Source: Vreelandella maris
Lineage (GTDB): Bacteria; Pseudomonadota; Gammaproteobacteria; Pseudomonadales; Halomonadaceae
Direction of reading: 5' to 3'
DNA length: 64,000 bases
Assembly (NCBI RefSeq): GCF_013371085.1
Contig: NZ_JABWCV010000004.1
Coordinates: 62,001 to 126,000 of the forward strand
Shown: positions 19,544-29,807 of the stretch, piece by piece
Position numbering within the stretch: the stretch's first letter is position 1
Layout: every line of letters starts with the position of its first letter
The notes under the pieces: generated by a model
The model's database searches: none
What the model was told of the DNA's origin: nothing
What the model saw: the letters and a program-made list of their open reading frames with translations, nothing else
Program-made: the position numbers and the translations under genes

Positions 19544-20293
19544 ATGTCTCACGTTAATATGCGTGACCTGCTCAAAGCAGGCGCTCACTTCGGTCACCAG
19601 ACCAAGTACTGGAACCCGAAGATGAGCAAGTTTATCTTCGGCGCGCGCAACAAGATTCACATCATCAACCTCGAGCACACCCTTCCGGCGCTGAACGAAG
19701 CGATCGATGTGGTCGAGAAGATGGCGGCATCCAACAACAAAATTTTGTTTGTTGGCACCAAGCGCAGCGCAAGCAAGGTAATTAAAGAAGAAGCGAACCG
19801 TGCAGGTCAGCACTTCGTCAACCATCGTTGGTTAGGCGGCATGTTGACTAACTTCAAGACCATCCGTCAGTCGATTAAGCGTCTGCGCGATCTTGAAACC
19901 ATGCGCGAAGACGGCACGTTCGAGAAGCTGACCAAAAAAGAAGTTCTGGTAGCAACTCGCGAGCAAGAAAAGCTTGAGCGTTCTATCGGCGGTATCAAGA
20001 ACATGGGCGGCCTGCCGGACGCACTGTTCGTGATCGACGTTGACCACGAGCGCATCGCGATCAACGAAGCCAACAAACTGGGTATCCCGGTTATCGGCGT
20101 GGTGGACACTAACTCCAACCCGGATGGCGTTGATTACGTAATCCCAGGCAACGATGACTCCATCCGCGCTATCCAGATCTACGTTAAAGCGATTGCGGAT
20201 GCGTGTGGTCGTGCCAAAGAAGGCAACGCGCAAGAGTTCGTTGAAGTGACCGAAGAGGCCGCTACAGCTGAAGACAACACTGCCGCTGAGTAA
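19544..20293 (+). CDS. rpsB: 30S ribosomal protein S2
   Basis: This small-subunit protein has 249 residues. It starts [19 protein letters not shown] and includes the family blocks [16 protein letters not shown] and [20 protein letters not shown]. The tail is acidic and rich in Glu/Ala/Thr. The ATG at 19544 is preceded by GAGGAG; an in-frame start five codons earlier is not conserved. It heads the rpsB-tsf pair. Confidence 0.98.
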   Translation: MSHVNMRDLLKAGAHFGHQTKYWNPKMSKFIFGARNKIHIINLEHTLPALNEAIDVVEKMAASNNKILFVGTKRSASKVIKEEANRAGQHFVNHRWLGGMLTNFKTIRQSIKRLRDLETMREDGTFEKLTKKEVLVATREQEKLERSIGGIKNMGGLPDALFVIDVDHERIAINEANKLGIPVIGVVDTNSNPDGVDYVIPGNDDSIRAIQIYVKAIADACGRAKEGNAQEFVEVTEEAATAEDNTAAE

Positions 20294-20335
20294 ATGCAGC
20301 AGTGGGTGCGGTAAGTAGAAGTGCCGCATCAAGAT

Positions 20336-20358
20336 AAAGGGGGCTATGCCCCCTTTTT
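20336..20358 (+). terminator. Intrinsic terminator/attenuator between rpsB and tsf
   Basis: A 9-bp stem (20336-20344 with 20348-20356) has a 3-nt TAT loop and five Ts. As in other bacteria, it may only partly terminate and so set the S2 to EF-Ts ratio. Confidence 0.85.
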
Positions 20359-20446
20359 CCCGCAACAGATGAACTGTCTGAGCGGACGAATTTGCCGGCA
20401 CTCAATACCGGCCCCGCAATACAGAGAGACATAGGGCAGTGTGATA

Positions 20447-20474
20447 CATGATGGTCATTTATCATGCCTATACT
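20447..20474 (+). promoter_or_regulatory. Possible tsf promoter region with inverted repeat
   Basis: CATGAT (20447-20452) and ATCATG (20461-20466) form a 6-bp inverted repeat just before a -10-like TATACT (20469-20474). No good -35 is seen. A secondary tsf promoter is plausible because a terminator lies upstream. Confidence 0.35.
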
Positions 20475-20521
20475 CTGTGTTGCGTTTAACTCTCATAGAA
20501 CCATTTCAGAGGTGAATTCTC

Positions 20522-21391
20522 ATGGCAGCTATCAGCGCCTCTCAGGTCAAGGAACTTCGCGAACGTACCGGTCTCGGCATGATGGAGTGTAAAAAAGCAC
20601 TCACCGAAACCGACGGTGATATCGAAGTTGCGATTGAAAACCTGCGTAAAAGCTCAGGCCTAAAAGCGGCTAAGAAAGCCGACCGCATCGCCGCCGAAGG
20701 TGTTGTGGTAACGCGTGTAGCGGAAGACGGTAGCTACGGCGTAATGGTCGAAATCAACTCCGAGACTGACTTTGTTGCTCGTGATGACAACTTCATCGCG
20801 TTTGCTGACAAGATCGCCGGTGCTTTCTTCACTGCTAAAAGTGAAGATGTTGCCGCTGTTATGGCGGGCGATCTGGAAACAGCGCGCGAGCAGCTGGTTC
20901 AAAAAATCGGTGAGAACATTGGCGTGCGTCGTGCCGTCGTTGTTAACGCTGCTGACGGTGGCTTAGTGGGTGAATACGTCCACGGTGGTCGCATTGGCGT
21001 TTTGACCGTGCTGACCGGTGGCTCATCAGAAGTTGCGAAAGATGTGGCCATGCACGTGGCGGCGATCAATCCCTCTGTTGCCCATCCGGAAAACATGCCT
21101 CAGGAAGAGCTGGACGCTGAAAAAGCGATTATCCTGGCGCAGCCGGACATGGCTGGCAAGCCGGAGCAGATCGCTGAGAAGATGGTTCAGGGCCGCTTGA
21201 AAAAGTACCTGGCTGAAAACAGCCTGACCGAGCAGCCGTTTGTAAAAGATCCGAACCAAACCGTTGCTGAGTTCGTCAAAGCGGCGGGTGGCGAAGTGGT
21301 TGGTTTCACTCGCTTTGAAGTGGGCGAAGGCATTGAGAAAGAAGAAGTCGATTTCGCCAAGGAAGTTATGGAACAGGCTGGCCGTCGCTGA
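20522..21391 (+). CDS. tsf: Elongation factor Ts
   Basis: EF-Ts exchanges GDP on EF-Tu. The 289-residue protein has the N-terminal UBA-like domain with [16 protein letters not shown], then the EF-Tu-contacting [13 protein letters not shown] near 80 and the dimerisation core with the coiled-coil part. Length and motifs are normal. It follows rpsB with a 228-bp spacer containing a terminator and a possible second promoter. Confidence 0.98.
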   Translation: MAAISASQVKELRERTGLGMMECKKALTETDGDIEVAIENLRKSSGLKAAKKADRIAAEGVVVTRVAEDGSYGVMVEINSETDFVARDDNFIAFADKIAGAFFTAKSEDVAAVMAGDLETAREQLVQKIGENIGVRRAVVVNAADGGLVGEYVHGGRIGVLTVLTGGSSEVAKDVAMHVAAINPSVAHPENMPQEELDAEKAIILAQPDMAGKPEQIAEKMVQGRLKKYLAENSLTEQPFVKDPNQTVAEFVKAAGGEVVGFTRFEVGEGIEKEEVDFAKEVMEQAGRR

Positions 21392-21415
21392 GGTCAGAGG
21401 TTTCAGAAAGAAGAT

Positions 21416-21437
21416 GGCGTGCGCGCGAGCGCACGCC
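21416..21437. other. Perfect GNRA-capped hairpin after tsf
   Basis: Nine G/C-rich pairs (21416-21424 with 21429-21437) are closed by a GCGA tetraloop. No T run follows, so it is a stability or partial-termination element rather than a clear intrinsic terminator. Confidence 0.7.
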
Positions 21438-21456
21438 TTCGCGTATCCGGCCTCTG

Positions 21457-21462
21457 TATAAT
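21457..21462 (+). promoter_or_regulatory. Possible pyrH -10 element
   Basis: A consensus TATAAT lies 108 bp upstream of pyrH and after the post-tsf hairpin. No convincing -35 is seen, so the call is weak. Confidence 0.35.
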
Positions 21463-21487
21463 CGATGCTAGTATAACCGGCTCTTTT

Positions 21488-21519
21488 TTATCGGTTTTAT
21501 ATATTATCAGTTTTATGCA
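21488..21519. repeat. 16-bp direct tandem repeat in the pyrH leader
   Basis: Two adjacent 16-bp T-rich units (21488-21503 and 21504-21519) differ at three positions. They lie between the TATAAT and the pyrH start. Confidence 0.55.
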
Positions 21520-21569
21520 TAGGGGCTGCCCCGCCTGCCTGTGTTCAGGTCTGCCTCAGGAGAGATGCC

Positions 21570-22349
21570 ATGTCACGTGATGTTCAAGAGCCTACCCCCC
21601 ACGTAGCACCCAGCAAAGGCACTGCTGAGAGTTCGAAGTCAAAATACAAGCGTATTTTGCTCAAGCTTTCTGGCGAAGCGTTGATGGGTGAACACGATTT
21701 TGGGATTGACCCCAAGGTGCTTGACCGCATGGCGCTGGAAATAGGTCAGCTAGTTGGCATTGGGGTGCAAGTCGGTATCGTGATTGGTGGTGGCAACTTG
21801 TTCCGCGGTGCAGCACTCAATGAAGCTGGCATGGATCGCGTCACGGGTGACCATATGGGCATGTTAGCCACCGTGATGAACGCGTTGGCGATGCGCGACG
21901 CCTTAGAGCGCTCCAATATCCGTTCGCGGGTGATGTCTGCTATTCCGATGAGCGGCGTGGTAGAACATTATGACCGCCGAACCGCTATTCGTTACTTAAC
22001 CTCCGGGGACGTGGTGCTGTTCTCTGCAGGGACGGGTAACCCCTTCTTCACCACCGATTCGGCTGCCTGTTTACGCGGCATTGAAGTGGACGCAGACGTG
22101 GTCATCAAAGCGACCAAAGTGGATGGCGTCTACAATAAAGACCCGGTAAAACACCCAGATGCTGTGAAGTATGACCAGCTCTCTTACGATGACGCCCTGG
22201 ATCAAAAGTTGGGCGTGATGGATTTGACCGCAATCTGCCTGGTACGTGACCATAATATGCCGGTGCGGGTATTTGATATGAATAAGCCTGGTGCTCTACT
22301 GAATATGGTAGTAGGGGGCAAGGAAGGCACGCTGATATACAGAGGGTAA
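21570..22349 (+). CDS. pyrH: Uridylate kinase
   Basis: PyrH phosphorylates UMP to UDP and is allosterically controlled by GTP and UTP in the family. The 259-residue protein has the amino-acid-kinase core: [14 protein letters not shown] near 27, [12 protein letters not shown] near 70, [14 protein letters not shown], and [16 protein letters not shown] near 154. It has about 18 extra Ser/Thr-rich N-terminal residues compared with E. coli. CAGGAGA precedes the ATG. frr follows after 4 bp. Confidence 0.97.
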   Translation: MSRDVQEPTPHVAPSKGTAESSKSKYKRILLKLSGEALMGEHDFGIDPKVLDRMALEIGQLVGIGVQVGIVIGGGNLFRGAALNEAGMDRVTGDHMGMLATVMNALAMRDALERSNIRSRVMSAIPMSGVVEHYDRRTAIRYLTSGDVVLFSAGTGNPFFTTDSAACLRGIEVDADVVIKATKVDGVYNKDPVKHPDAVKYDQLSYDDALDQKLGVMDLTAICLVRDHNMPVRVFDMNKPGALLNMVVGGKEGTLIYRG

Positions 22350-22353
22350 TGAC

Positions 22354-22911
22354 GTGATTAACGATATTAAGAAAGATGCCGAATCGCGCATGAAAAAAAG
22401 CGTTGAGGCGCTGCATAGTAACTTCAACAAGATTCGTACCGGCCGTGCTCACCCGAGTATTTTAGACGCCGTTACGGTGGAGTATTACGGCAGCCAGGTG
22501 CCGCTTAGCCAAGTGGCGTCGGTTAATGTTGAAGATGCTCGCACGCTGAGTATTGTGCCGTGGGAGCAGGGTATGGTGCCTAAAATTGAAAAGGCCATCA
22601 TGACCTCTGACCTTGGCTTGAACCCGGCCAGCGCTGGTACGGTGATTCGGGTGCCGATGCCGATGCTCACCGAAGAAACCCGCAAAGGTTACATTAAACA
22701 AGCACGTAGCGAAGCCGAAAATGCTCGCGTTGCGGTGCGTAATGTACGTCGTGATGCCAACGGTGATTTCAAGTCGTTATTGAAAGATAAAGACATTACC
22801 GAAGACGATCAGCGTGAAGGTGAAGACGCCATCCAAAAGCTGACCGACAAGTATATTGCTGAGATCGATAAAGCGCTGGTCGCTAAAGAGCAGGATTTAA
22901 TGCAGGTATAA
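22354..22911 (+). CDS. frr: Ribosome recycling factor
   Basis: RRF splits post-termination ribosomes with EF-G. It has 185 residues, the family length. The start is a GTG at 22354 ([20 protein letters not shown]), followed by the conserved [15 protein letters not shown] and the C-terminal [17 protein letters not shown]. It lies 4 bp after pyrH and ends at a strong terminator. Confidence 0.97.
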   Translation: MINDIKKDAESRMKKSVEALHSNFNKIRTGRAHPSILDAVTVEYYGSQVPLSQVASVNVEDARTLSIVPWEQGMVPKIEKAIMTSDLGLNPASAGTVIRVPMPMLTEETRKGYIKQARSEAENARVAVRNVRRDANGDFKSLLKDKDITEDDQREGEDAIQKLTDKYIAEIDKALVAKEQDLMQV

Positions 22912-22930
22912 ACCTGCGATTTATGCAGCC

Positions 22931-22955
22931 ACGGGCAGCTTATGCTGCCCGTTTT
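22931..22955 (+). terminator. Rho-independent terminator after frr
   Basis: A 9-bp stem (22931-22939 with 22944-22952) has a TTAT loop and a T4 run. Confidence 0.88.
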
Positions 22956-23004
22956 GCCACACTTTGGCTGGTTTTTTTATGACTGATCTTTGGTGCGAGA
23001 AACC

Positions 23005-23793
23005 ATGACGTCACCGCAGCTTCCTGAAGAACAGCAGGACGAGACCGGTGCGCTGTCTCAGGCCGGGGAGGCGCCACCGGCACACGTTGCTATCATTATG
23101 GATGGTAATAATCGCTGGGCGCGCGCGCGTGGACTTTCAGGCGTACGTGGGCACCGCGCGGGTGTAGAAACGGTTCGTGCAGTGATACAGCGTGCCGCCG
23201 AGCGCGAGGTGAAAACGCTGAGTCTGTTTGCCTTCTCCAGCGAAAATTGGAAGCGCCCCGCCGCAGAAGTTAATGCGTTGATGGAGCTGTTTTTGATGGC
23301 GCTTAAGCGTGAAGTCAAAAAGCTCAACGAGCGCAATGTTCGCCTCTCGATTATTGGCGAACAGCGCGGTTTCTCCCATGCGATACAAAAGCATATTCAG
23401 CGTGCTGAAGCGTTAACCGCACAGAATACGGGCATGCACTTGGTGATTGCCGCCAACTATGGTGGCCAATGGGACATTGCCCGCGCGGCGCGCGCCCTGG
23501 CCGAGCAAGTCGCGGCAGGCGATTTGGCACCGTCGGATATTGACGAAGCTTGCTTTGATAAAGCGATGGGGGTTGATAATGTGCCGCCCATCGATCTGTG
23601 TATTCGCACCAGTGGTGAGCAGCGGCTATCTAATTTTATGCTTTGGCAAATGGCCTATGCCGAGCTGCATTTTTCACCGCTGCTATGGCCTGATTTCGGT
23701 GCTGATGCGTTTGATGCGGCATTAAACGACTTCTGTCAGCGCCGTCGTCGCTTTGGTATGACGGACGAACAAATAGAGGCGCAAGGTGCTTAA
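23005..23793 (+). CDS. uppS: Isoprenyl transferase (undecaprenyl diphosphate synthase)
   Basis: UppS condenses isopentenyl-PP onto farnesyl-PP to make the C55 lipid carrier for peptidoglycan and LPS. The catalytic Asp33 lies in IIMDGNNRWA (numbering from the ATG at 23005). Further landmarks are LFAFSSENWKRP near 82 and the C-terminal IDLCIRTSGEQRLSNFMLWQ. It has 262 residues with an acidic, Gln-rich N-terminal tail. A GTG at 22993 or TTG at 22990 are alternative starts. It overlaps cdsA by 8 bp. Confidence 0.95.
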   Translation: MTSPQLPEEQQDETGALSQAGEAPPAHVAIIMDGNNRWARARGLSGVRGHRAGVETVRAVIQRAAEREVKTLSLFAFSSENWKRPAAEVNALMELFLMALKREVKKLNERNVRLSIIGEQRGFSHAIQKHIQRAEALTAQNTGMHLVIAANYGGQWDIARAARALAEQVAAGDLAPSDIDEACFDKAMGVDNVPPIDLCIRTSGEQRLSNFMLWQMAYAELHFSPLLWPDFGADAFDAALNDFCQRRRRFGMTDEQIEAQGA

Positions 23794-24616
23794 ACAGCGG
23801 ATTATCACCGCAGCCTGGCTAGCACCGCTGGTGTTGGCTGGCCTGTTTGGATTGGACGGTGTCGCCTTTGCGCTGTTTACGGCGCTGATTGTGCTGCTCG
23901 GCACCTGGGAGTGGGCCAATTTAGCCGGTATCACCCGCACAGCGCAGCGTGCTCAACTAGTGGCCGGTATGGCGGCGTTAATGCTGATGATGTGGCTAAT
24001 AGATGCCGCAACCTCTGCATGGCCGCTTTGGCTGGCCGCTGCAGGTTGGCTAATCAATCTTTACTGGGTGACCCACTACCCTGCCGCTGGTCAGCAGTGG
24101 CAAGCTACCTCGCGACGACTGGCGATGGGCCTTTGGGTGCTATTGCCTTGTTGGGTCGGTTTTAACGTGCTGCGTGAGAGCGGTATGGCGTGGCTGTTGT
24201 TTGTGCTGTTGCTGGTGTGGTGTGCAGATATCGGCGCCTACTTTGTAGGTCGCAACTGGGGTAAGCGCAAACTGGCACCTCGCGTCAGTCCTGGTAAATC
24301 CTGGGAGGGCGTGTACGGCGGCTTAGCAGCGACGGCTATTCTGGCCGTTGTGTTTGCCGTGTGGCTATCACTGGGTATGGCCAGTAGCCTCACGCTTATC
24401 CTCGTGACAGCAGTCGTCACCTTGACCTCTGTGCTTGGGGATCTGCTGGAGAGCATGCTTAAACGTCACCGCAATATCAAAGATTCAAGCCAACTGCTGC
24501 CAGGCCACGGCGGGGTGCTGGATCGCATCGATAGCCTGACAGCGGCGATTCCGCTATTTGCGCTGTTTTATCTTGAAGTGCTTATGCCGATGCTGGTTCA
24601 GGGGCAGTCGCTATGA
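23786..24616 (+). CDS. cdsA: Phosphatidate cytidylyltransferase
   Basis: CdsA makes CDP-diacylglycerol from phosphatidate and CTP in the inner membrane. The 276-residue protein is very hydrophobic, with about seven to eight membrane segments. It carries the family signature near residues 224-250: [20 protein letters not shown] then GGVLDRIDS. The GTG at 23786 lies inside the end of uppS, and its stop overlaps the dxr start (ATGA). Confidence 0.95.
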   Translation: MLKQRIITAAWLAPLVLAGLFGLDGVAFALFTALIVLLGTWEWANLAGITRTAQRAQLVAGMAALMLMMWLIDAATSAWPLWLAAAGWLINLYWVTHYPAAGQQWQATSRRLAMGLWVLLPCWVGFNVLRESGMAWLLFVLLLVWCADIGAYFVGRNWGKRKLAPRVSPGKSWEGVYGGLAATAILAVVFAVWLSLGMASSLTLILVTAVVTLTSVLGDLLESMLKRHRNIKDSSQLLPGHGGVLDRIDSLTAAIPLFALFYLEVLMPMLVQGQSL

Positions 24617-25830
24617 GCCAACGGCAGCATCCGCAAACTAAACCATCTACGCAGCGTGTGACGGTGCTTGGATCAACAGGCTCCATCGGCACTAGCACGC
24701 TGGATGTAATCGGTCGTCATCCCGACCGCTATAGCGTCCATGCGCTTACCGCGCATACTTCAAAAGAGTCCCTGTTAGCCCAGTGTTTAACGCACCGTCC
24801 TGCAGTGGCCGTGTTGGATGATGAGGCCGATGCAGCTTGGCTACGCCAAGAGCTCAGACGTGCGGGTCTGCCAACCGAGGTGAACGCAGGGCCAGAGGCG
24901 CTGTGTGAGGTTGCTCGTGACGCTAGTGTAGATTGCGTGATGGCGGCTATCGTGGGTGCAGCAGGCTTGCTGCCTGCACTGGCCGCCGCCGAAGCGGGCA
25001 AGCGCGTGTTGCTGGCCAATAAAGAGGCACTGGTGATGAGCGGCGCATTGTTTATGGACGCTGTTTCGCATTCAGGTGCGACGCTGTTACCGATTGATTC
25101 CGAACATAACGCCATTTACCAGTGTCTACCAGCAGAACATCGCGGTGGCTTGGCGCGCCACGGCATTAGCCAATTGCTGCTAACGGCCTCCGGCGGGCCC
25201 TTTCGTACCTGGAGCCAGGCTGATATTAATAACGTCACCCCCGAGCAAGCCTGCGCTCATCCAAACTGGTCAATGGGGCGTAAAATCTCCGTTGATAGCG
25301 CCACGATGATGAACAAAGGACTGGAGCTCATTGAAGCCTGCTGGCTGTTTGATGCGACGCCTGAGCAGATCCAGGTGGTGGTGCACCCACAAAGCGTGAT
25401 TCACTCCATGGCGGCGTATCATGATGGCTCGGTGATTGCGCAGCTAGGTAATCCCGATATGCGCACACCCATCGCCTATGGGTTAGCGTGGCCTGAACGT
25501 ATTGACGCTGGGGTCGAAACACTGGATCTTTTTCAGGTGGCGCGGCTAGATTTTGAAGCCCCCGATGAAGTCCGTTTCCCTTGTTTGGGGCTCGCCCGTG
25601 AAGCAATGCAGCAGGGCGGTATGGCGCCGGTAGTACTGAACGCGGCTAATGAAATAGCGGTTGATGCTTTTCTACAGCGTCAGCTCCGTTTTACGGCGAT
25701 TGGACAACTGGTGGCCGAGATCTTATCGCGCCCCTATGAAGGGCGGGTCGACAGCCTTGAAAGCGTTTTAGCAACCGATCAATGGGCGCGACAGCAGGCG
25801 TTGGAACTGGTAACAAGGTGGTCCGCTTAA
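24613..25830 (+). CDS. dxr: 1-deoxy-D-xylulose 5-phosphate reductoisomerase
   Basis: Dxr is the committed step of the MEP isoprenoid pathway, converting DXP to MEP with NADPH. The 405-residue protein has the NADPH motif [14 protein letters not shown] near 20-33, [10 protein letters not shown] near 135, metal ligands in [10 protein letters not shown] near 160, the SGGPFR loop near 196 and [10 protein letters not shown] near 235. It overlaps cdsA by 4 bp, linking lipid carrier and isoprenoid genes. Confidence 0.97.
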   Translation: MSQRQHPQTKPSTQRVTVLGSTGSIGTSTLDVIGRHPDRYSVHALTAHTSKESLLAQCLTHRPAVAVLDDEADAAWLRQELRRAGLPTEVNAGPEALCEVARDASVDCVMAAIVGAAGLLPALAAAEAGKRVLLANKEALVMSGALFMDAVSHSGATLLPIDSEHNAIYQCLPAEHRGGLARHGISQLLLTASGGPFRTWSQADINNVTPEQACAHPNWSMGRKISVDSATMMNKGLELIEACWLFDATPEQIQVVVHPQSVIHSMAAYHDGSVIAQLGNPDMRTPIAYGLAWPERIDAGVETLDLFQVARLDFEAPDEVRFPCLGLAREAMQQGGMAPVVLNAANEIAVDAFLQRQLRFTAIGQLVAEILSRPYEGRVDSLESVLATDQWARQQALELVTRWSA

Positions 25831-25877
25831 GCATTCGCTGGGCTGGTCGTTAAGCGCGGGTCGTTAAGGAGTGCAGT

Positions 25878-27236
25878 GTGGGCCTGATACAGAATATTTT
25901 AGCGGTCATTGTGGTGCTGGGCCTGTTGGTAACCTTTCACGAGTTTGGTCACTTTTGGGTGGCGAGACGCTGTGGCGTCAAAGTGCTGCGTTTTTCGGTA
26001 GGCTTTGGCAAACCGCTATGGTCACGTGTTGACCGTCAAGGCACGGAATATGCGATAGCCGCGATTCCGCTGGGCGGCTATGTCAAAATGCTCGATGAGC
26101 GAGAGGCGCGGGTACCCGAAGATCAGCTCGATCAGGCATTTAATCGCAAGACTGTATGGCAGCGCATTGCTATTGTGGCCGCGGGTCCAATCGCTAACTT
26201 TCTGTTGGCGATTGTTGCCTACTGGGCACTGTTTGTCGCGGGGACTACGGTGGTTTCGCCGATGGTGGGCAGTGTTGCGCCTAATTCACCAGCGGCGGAA
26301 GCAGGGCTGACTCATGGTGATGAAATTGTTGCCATTCAGGGCGATGAGATACGCTCTTGGGAAGAATTAAATCTAAAACTAGTTTCCATTATTGGTTTTA
26401 GTGGTGGGCTGGAAATTGACGCGCGCTCTGAAGGGGCGAATGCTTCCCAGCGTTATGTCTTACCGGTTACTGATTATTTGGTACGTCAAGATCCGCCCCA
26501 GCCGCTGCAAACATTGGGTATTACGCCTTGGCAGCCAGAATTTCCGGCTATTTTGGGCCAAGTCGTCAGTGGGGAGGCCGCCGAACAAGCGGGCCTAATG
26601 GCTGGCGACAGAATGGTCGCTATTAACGGCGAACCCGTGGATGATTGGATGCACTTCGTTAATATTGTGCGAGGTAATCCTGACAAAACGCTGGAGCTCA
26701 CCTACGAGCGAGATGGCAAGCGAGCAACCGTGGATTTAACTCCCGGTCGTAACAGCTTAGACACTGGGGTGGAAATTGGTTATATCGGTGCTGGTGCCGA
26801 GCAAGTTGAGTGGCCGGCTGCGTTTCAACGTGAAATTCGCTATGGTCCTGTTGAAGCAGTAGGGCATGCATTATCCCGTACCGGGGAAATGACGCTATTA
26901 ACCGTTGATGCCATACGGAAAATGCTAGTAGGGCTCATTTCGCCTTCCAATCTGTCGGGGCCCATCACCATTGCGCAGGTGTCTGGCGATTCAGCCCGTG
27001 CTGGGATGGAAGCGTTTATCGGTTTTCTAGCGTATCTTTCTATCAGCCTTGGGGTGCTTAACTTACTGCCTATCCCGGTGCTCGATGGTGGACACTTGTT
27101 TTATTATTTTATGGAGGTCGTACGTGGACGGCCAGTATCTGAAAAAACTCAAGCTGTAGGATTGCGCATTGGGCTTGCCATGGTCGGCACCCTGATGTTG
27201 ATGGCCCTCTATTTTGATCTGATGCGCCTGTGGTAA
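25878..27236 (+). CDS. rseP: Site-2 zinc metalloprotease RseP
   Basis: RseP is an inner-membrane intramembrane protease that cleaves the anti-sigma factor RseA during envelope stress and also clears signal peptides. The 452-residue protein has HEFGH at 21-25, the third ligand in NLLPIPVLDGGHL near 395, and two PDZ domains between them (near 130-200 and 220-290, the latter with AEQAGLMAGDRMVAINGEPV). The start is GTG at 25878 behind AAGGAG. bamA follows after 100 bp. Confidence 0.96.
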   Translation: MGLIQNILAVIVVLGLLVTFHEFGHFWVARRCGVKVLRFSVGFGKPLWSRVDRQGTEYAIAAIPLGGYVKMLDEREARVPEDQLDQAFNRKTVWQRIAIVAAGPIANFLLAIVAYWALFVAGTTVVSPMVGSVAPNSPAAEAGLTHGDEIVAIQGDEIRSWEELNLKLVSIIGFSGGLEIDARSEGANASQRYVLPVTDYLVRQDPPQPLQTLGITPWQPEFPAILGQVVSGEAAEQAGLMAGDRMVAINGEPVDDWMHFVNIVRGNPDKTLELTYERDGKRATVDLTPGRNSLDTGVEIGYIGAGAEQVEWPAAFQREIRYGPVEAVGHALSRTGEMTLLTVDAIRKMLVGLISPSNLSGPITIAQVSGDSARAGMEAFIGFLAYLSISLGVLNLLPIPVLDGGHLFYYFMEVVRGRPVSEKTQAVGLRIGLAMVGTLMLMALYFDLMRLW

Positions 27237-27336
27237 TGACGCGTGTAGCGCGCAGGATGCCTTGTCATCTGCCTGCACAAATGTATATGGTGCCTTTCTG
27301 GAATGAACGGCAGACCAACGCGAGCGAATTGACTGC

Positions 27337-29688
27337 ATGAAAATCAAGACCCTTGGAATGGCGGCACTCTTGCTGGCAGGCGCCAGCGGCGCCCAAGCAC
27401 AATCCTTTGATGTTTCTGACATTCGAGTGGAAGGACTGCAGCGGGTATCCGCCGCCTCGGTCTTCAATGCATTCCCGGTGAGCGCCAATGAGCGTGTCAG
27501 CGAAGCGCAGTTGGCTGCCGCTGCCCGTGACCTGTTTGCCACCGGGCTATTCGATGATGTTTCCCTGGCCCGTGAGGGGGATGTGCTCGTTATTCAGGTG
27601 GTCGAACGACCCACCATTGCTCGGCTGGACATCAGCGGTAACGATCAAATATCCGAAGAAGACCTGCGCGACGGGTTGCGCCAATCGGGGCTTTCGGAAG
27701 GCCAAGTACTGGAGCTTTCCACGCTGGAAGAGATTCAGCGCGAATTGGAAGGTGTCTACCAGGCTCAAGGTCGTTATAGCGCCAGTATTGATACCGAAGT
27801 TGAAGAAGTTGATGAAGGCCGCGTTCAGGTCAATATCAATATCAACGAAGGCGAAGTCGCCAAAATTCGACAAATCAATATTGTCGGCAACGAAGCCTTT
27901 GACGACGAGACGCTACGCGAAGTGTTTGAGTTAGAGGATCGACCGGGGCGTTTTTTTGGCTGGTTCTCTAGCGATGAATACTCCCGTGAAGCGCTATCCG
28001 GTGATATTGAACGGCTGCGTTCGTTCTACCTGGACCGTGGCTACGTCAACTTTGATGTGACATCCACTCAAGTGTCGATTGGTCCAGAAAAATCCGAAAT
28101 CTTTATCACCTTAAACGTTGATGAAGGTACCCAGTATCGCGTTGGTAATATTCGTTTCGCAGGTGATCTACAGATCAGCGAAAATGAAGCCCGCCAACTG
28201 CTGACCGTCGAAGAAGGTGAGATTTTCTCCCGCGGCGATGTCAATGCGTCCACGGAAGCCTTACGTCAGCGTTTAGGTGCTGAAGGTTTCGCTTTTGCTG
28301 ATATCCAGGGCGTGCCTGAAATGTCAGATGATGGTGAAACGGTGGATCTGGTCATTGCCGTCAATCCCGGTGAGCGTGCCTATGTGCGCCGTATTGAGTT
28401 CTTTGGTAATACCACGACTCAAGATGAAGTGCTACGCCGTGAAATGACGCAGTTGGAAGGCGCACCTGCTTCCACCGAAGCCATTACACAATCGCGTCAG
28501 CGTCTTGAGCGTTTGGGCTTCTTTAGCCAAGTAGAGGTGGATACTCAGCCTGTTCCTGGTGAGCCGGACTTGCTCGACGTCACCTATAACGTGGAAGAGC
28601 AGCCTTCTGGCTCGGTTTCTGCAAGCGTCGGTTTCTCCCAGAGCGCTGGTGTTATTTACGGTGTAGGCCTATCGCAGAATAACTTCCTCGGTACAGGTAA
28701 TCGCGTCAATGTTGGTGCTCAGCGCAGTGATACGTTTACTAGCGTTAACTTCGGGTTCACCGATCCCTACTGGACGTTGGACGGGATCTCGCGTGGTTAC
28801 AATCTGTTCTATCGCGAAACCGACTATGCCGATTCGGATATTTCGACATTCTCAACCGATGCCTACGGTGCTGGGATCAACTTCGGTTACCCCGTCAGCG
28901 AGCTGTCGCGACTTAACTTCGGCGCCAGCGTTGAAGACCTCACGGTAAAAACCTACTTCGATACGGCCTCGGAAATCCGCCGTTACGTAGAAGATGAGGG
29001 CGAGGATGCGCAAAGCCTGAAGCTGACTGCCAGTTGGACTCGTAACAATCTCAACCGCGGTATTATGCCGACAGATGGTAGCTACCAGCGCCTGTCGGTA
29101 GAAACGGGCGCTCCCGGCAGCGATGCGGAGTATTACAAGCTCCGCGCGCGGGCGCAGCAGCTGTTCCCGATTAACAATGATGAAACCTGGGCGTTCAAAT
29201 TTACCGGCAATGTCGGCTATGCCGATACGCTGGGTGGCAACGATCCCTTCCCGTTCTATGAAAACTTCTACGCAGGTGGCTTAGGCTCAGTGCGTGGCTA
29301 CACCTCCAATACGCTGGGTCAACGCACCACGCCAGCAACTGAAGGCGGCCGGGATCGCACCATGGGCGGTAACGTTTCAATCGAAGGCAGCGCCGAGATC
29401 ATTTTCCCGATGCCCTTTGTTGAAGATCAGAGTGCGCTGCAAACATCGCTGTTTTTGGATGGCGGTAACACTTTCCTGAGTTCGTGCTACGACGTGCTTG
29501 CAGAAGACGCAGGCCGCCAGCAGTGTAGCTCGGGCGTTGATTTAGGTGATTTGCGCTACAGTGCTGGTATTGGCCTTTCATGGCTAACGCCGGTCGGCCC
29601 GCTGACCTTTAGTGTTGCCGAGCCATTGAACGATGAGAGCGGGGACGATACCCAGTTCTTCCAGTTCTCATTAGGGCAAACGTTCTAA
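27337..29688 (+). CDS. bamA: Outer membrane protein assembly factor BamA
   Basis: BamA is the Omp85 barrel of the BAM complex, which inserts outer-membrane proteins. A signal peptide (1-22, ending AQA) is followed by five POTRA repeats up to about 420 and a C-terminal 16-strand barrel ending in Phe (SLGQTF). The barrel has the lid motif VRGY at about 652 (GGLGSVRGYTSNTLG). The 783 residues are normal. Downstream, a 16-bp tandem repeat starts within its final codons. Confidence 0.97.
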   Translation: MKIKTLGMAALLLAGASGAQAQSFDVSDIRVEGLQRVSAASVFNAFPVSANERVSEAQLAAAARDLFATGLFDDVSLAREGDVLVIQVVERPTIARLDISGNDQISEEDLRDGLRQSGLSEGQVLELSTLEEIQRELEGVYQAQGRYSASIDTEVEEVDEGRVQVNININEGEVAKIRQINIVGNEAFDDETLREVFELEDRPGRFFGWFSSDEYSREALSGDIERLRSFYLDRGYVNFDVTSTQVSIGPEKSEIFITLNVDEGTQYRVGNIRFAGDLQISENEARQLLTVEEGEIFSRGDVNASTEALRQRLGAEGFAFADIQGVPEMSDDGETVDLVIAVNPGERAYVRRIEFFGNTTTQDEVLRREMTQLEGAPASTEAITQSRQRLERLGFFSQVEVDTQPVPGEPDLLDVTYNVEEQPSGSVSASVGFSQSAGVIYGVGLSQNNFLGTGNRVNVGAQRSDTFTSVNFGFTDPYWTLDGISRGYNLFYRETDYADSDISTFSTDAYGAGINFGYPVSELSRLNFGASVEDLTVKTYFDTASEIRRYVEDEGEDAQSLKLTASWTRNNLNRGIMPTDGSYQRLSVETGAPGSDAEYYKLRARAQQLFPINNDETWAFKFTGNVGYADTLGGNDPFPFYENFYAGGLGSVRGYTSNTLGQRTTPATEGGRDRTMGGNVSIEGSAEIIFPMPFVEDQSALQTSLFLDGGNTFLSSCYDVLAEDAGRQQCSSGVDLGDLRYSAGIGLSWLTPVGPLTFSVAEPLNDESGDDTQFFQFSLGQTF

Positions 29689-29755
29689 GGGGTGATTGTT
29701 CTAAGAGGCAATTGTTCTAAGAGATAATTGTTCAAAAGAGCAGTCATTCTAATAT
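29680..29755. repeat. 16-bp tandem repeat starting in the last codons of bamA
   Basis: Five imperfect units have their TTC core at 29683, 29699, 29715, 29731 and 29747, an exact 16-bp period. The first unit is the terminal Phe codon plus stop of bamA. Units 2 and 3 repeat TTCTAAG, so stops appear in successive frames; units 4 and 5 have diverged. Confidence 0.85.
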
Positions 29756-29807
29756 TGCTAGACCGCGTGCCATGGCGGCGCGCGCTAGCGTGACCTAAGG
29801 AGATTAC

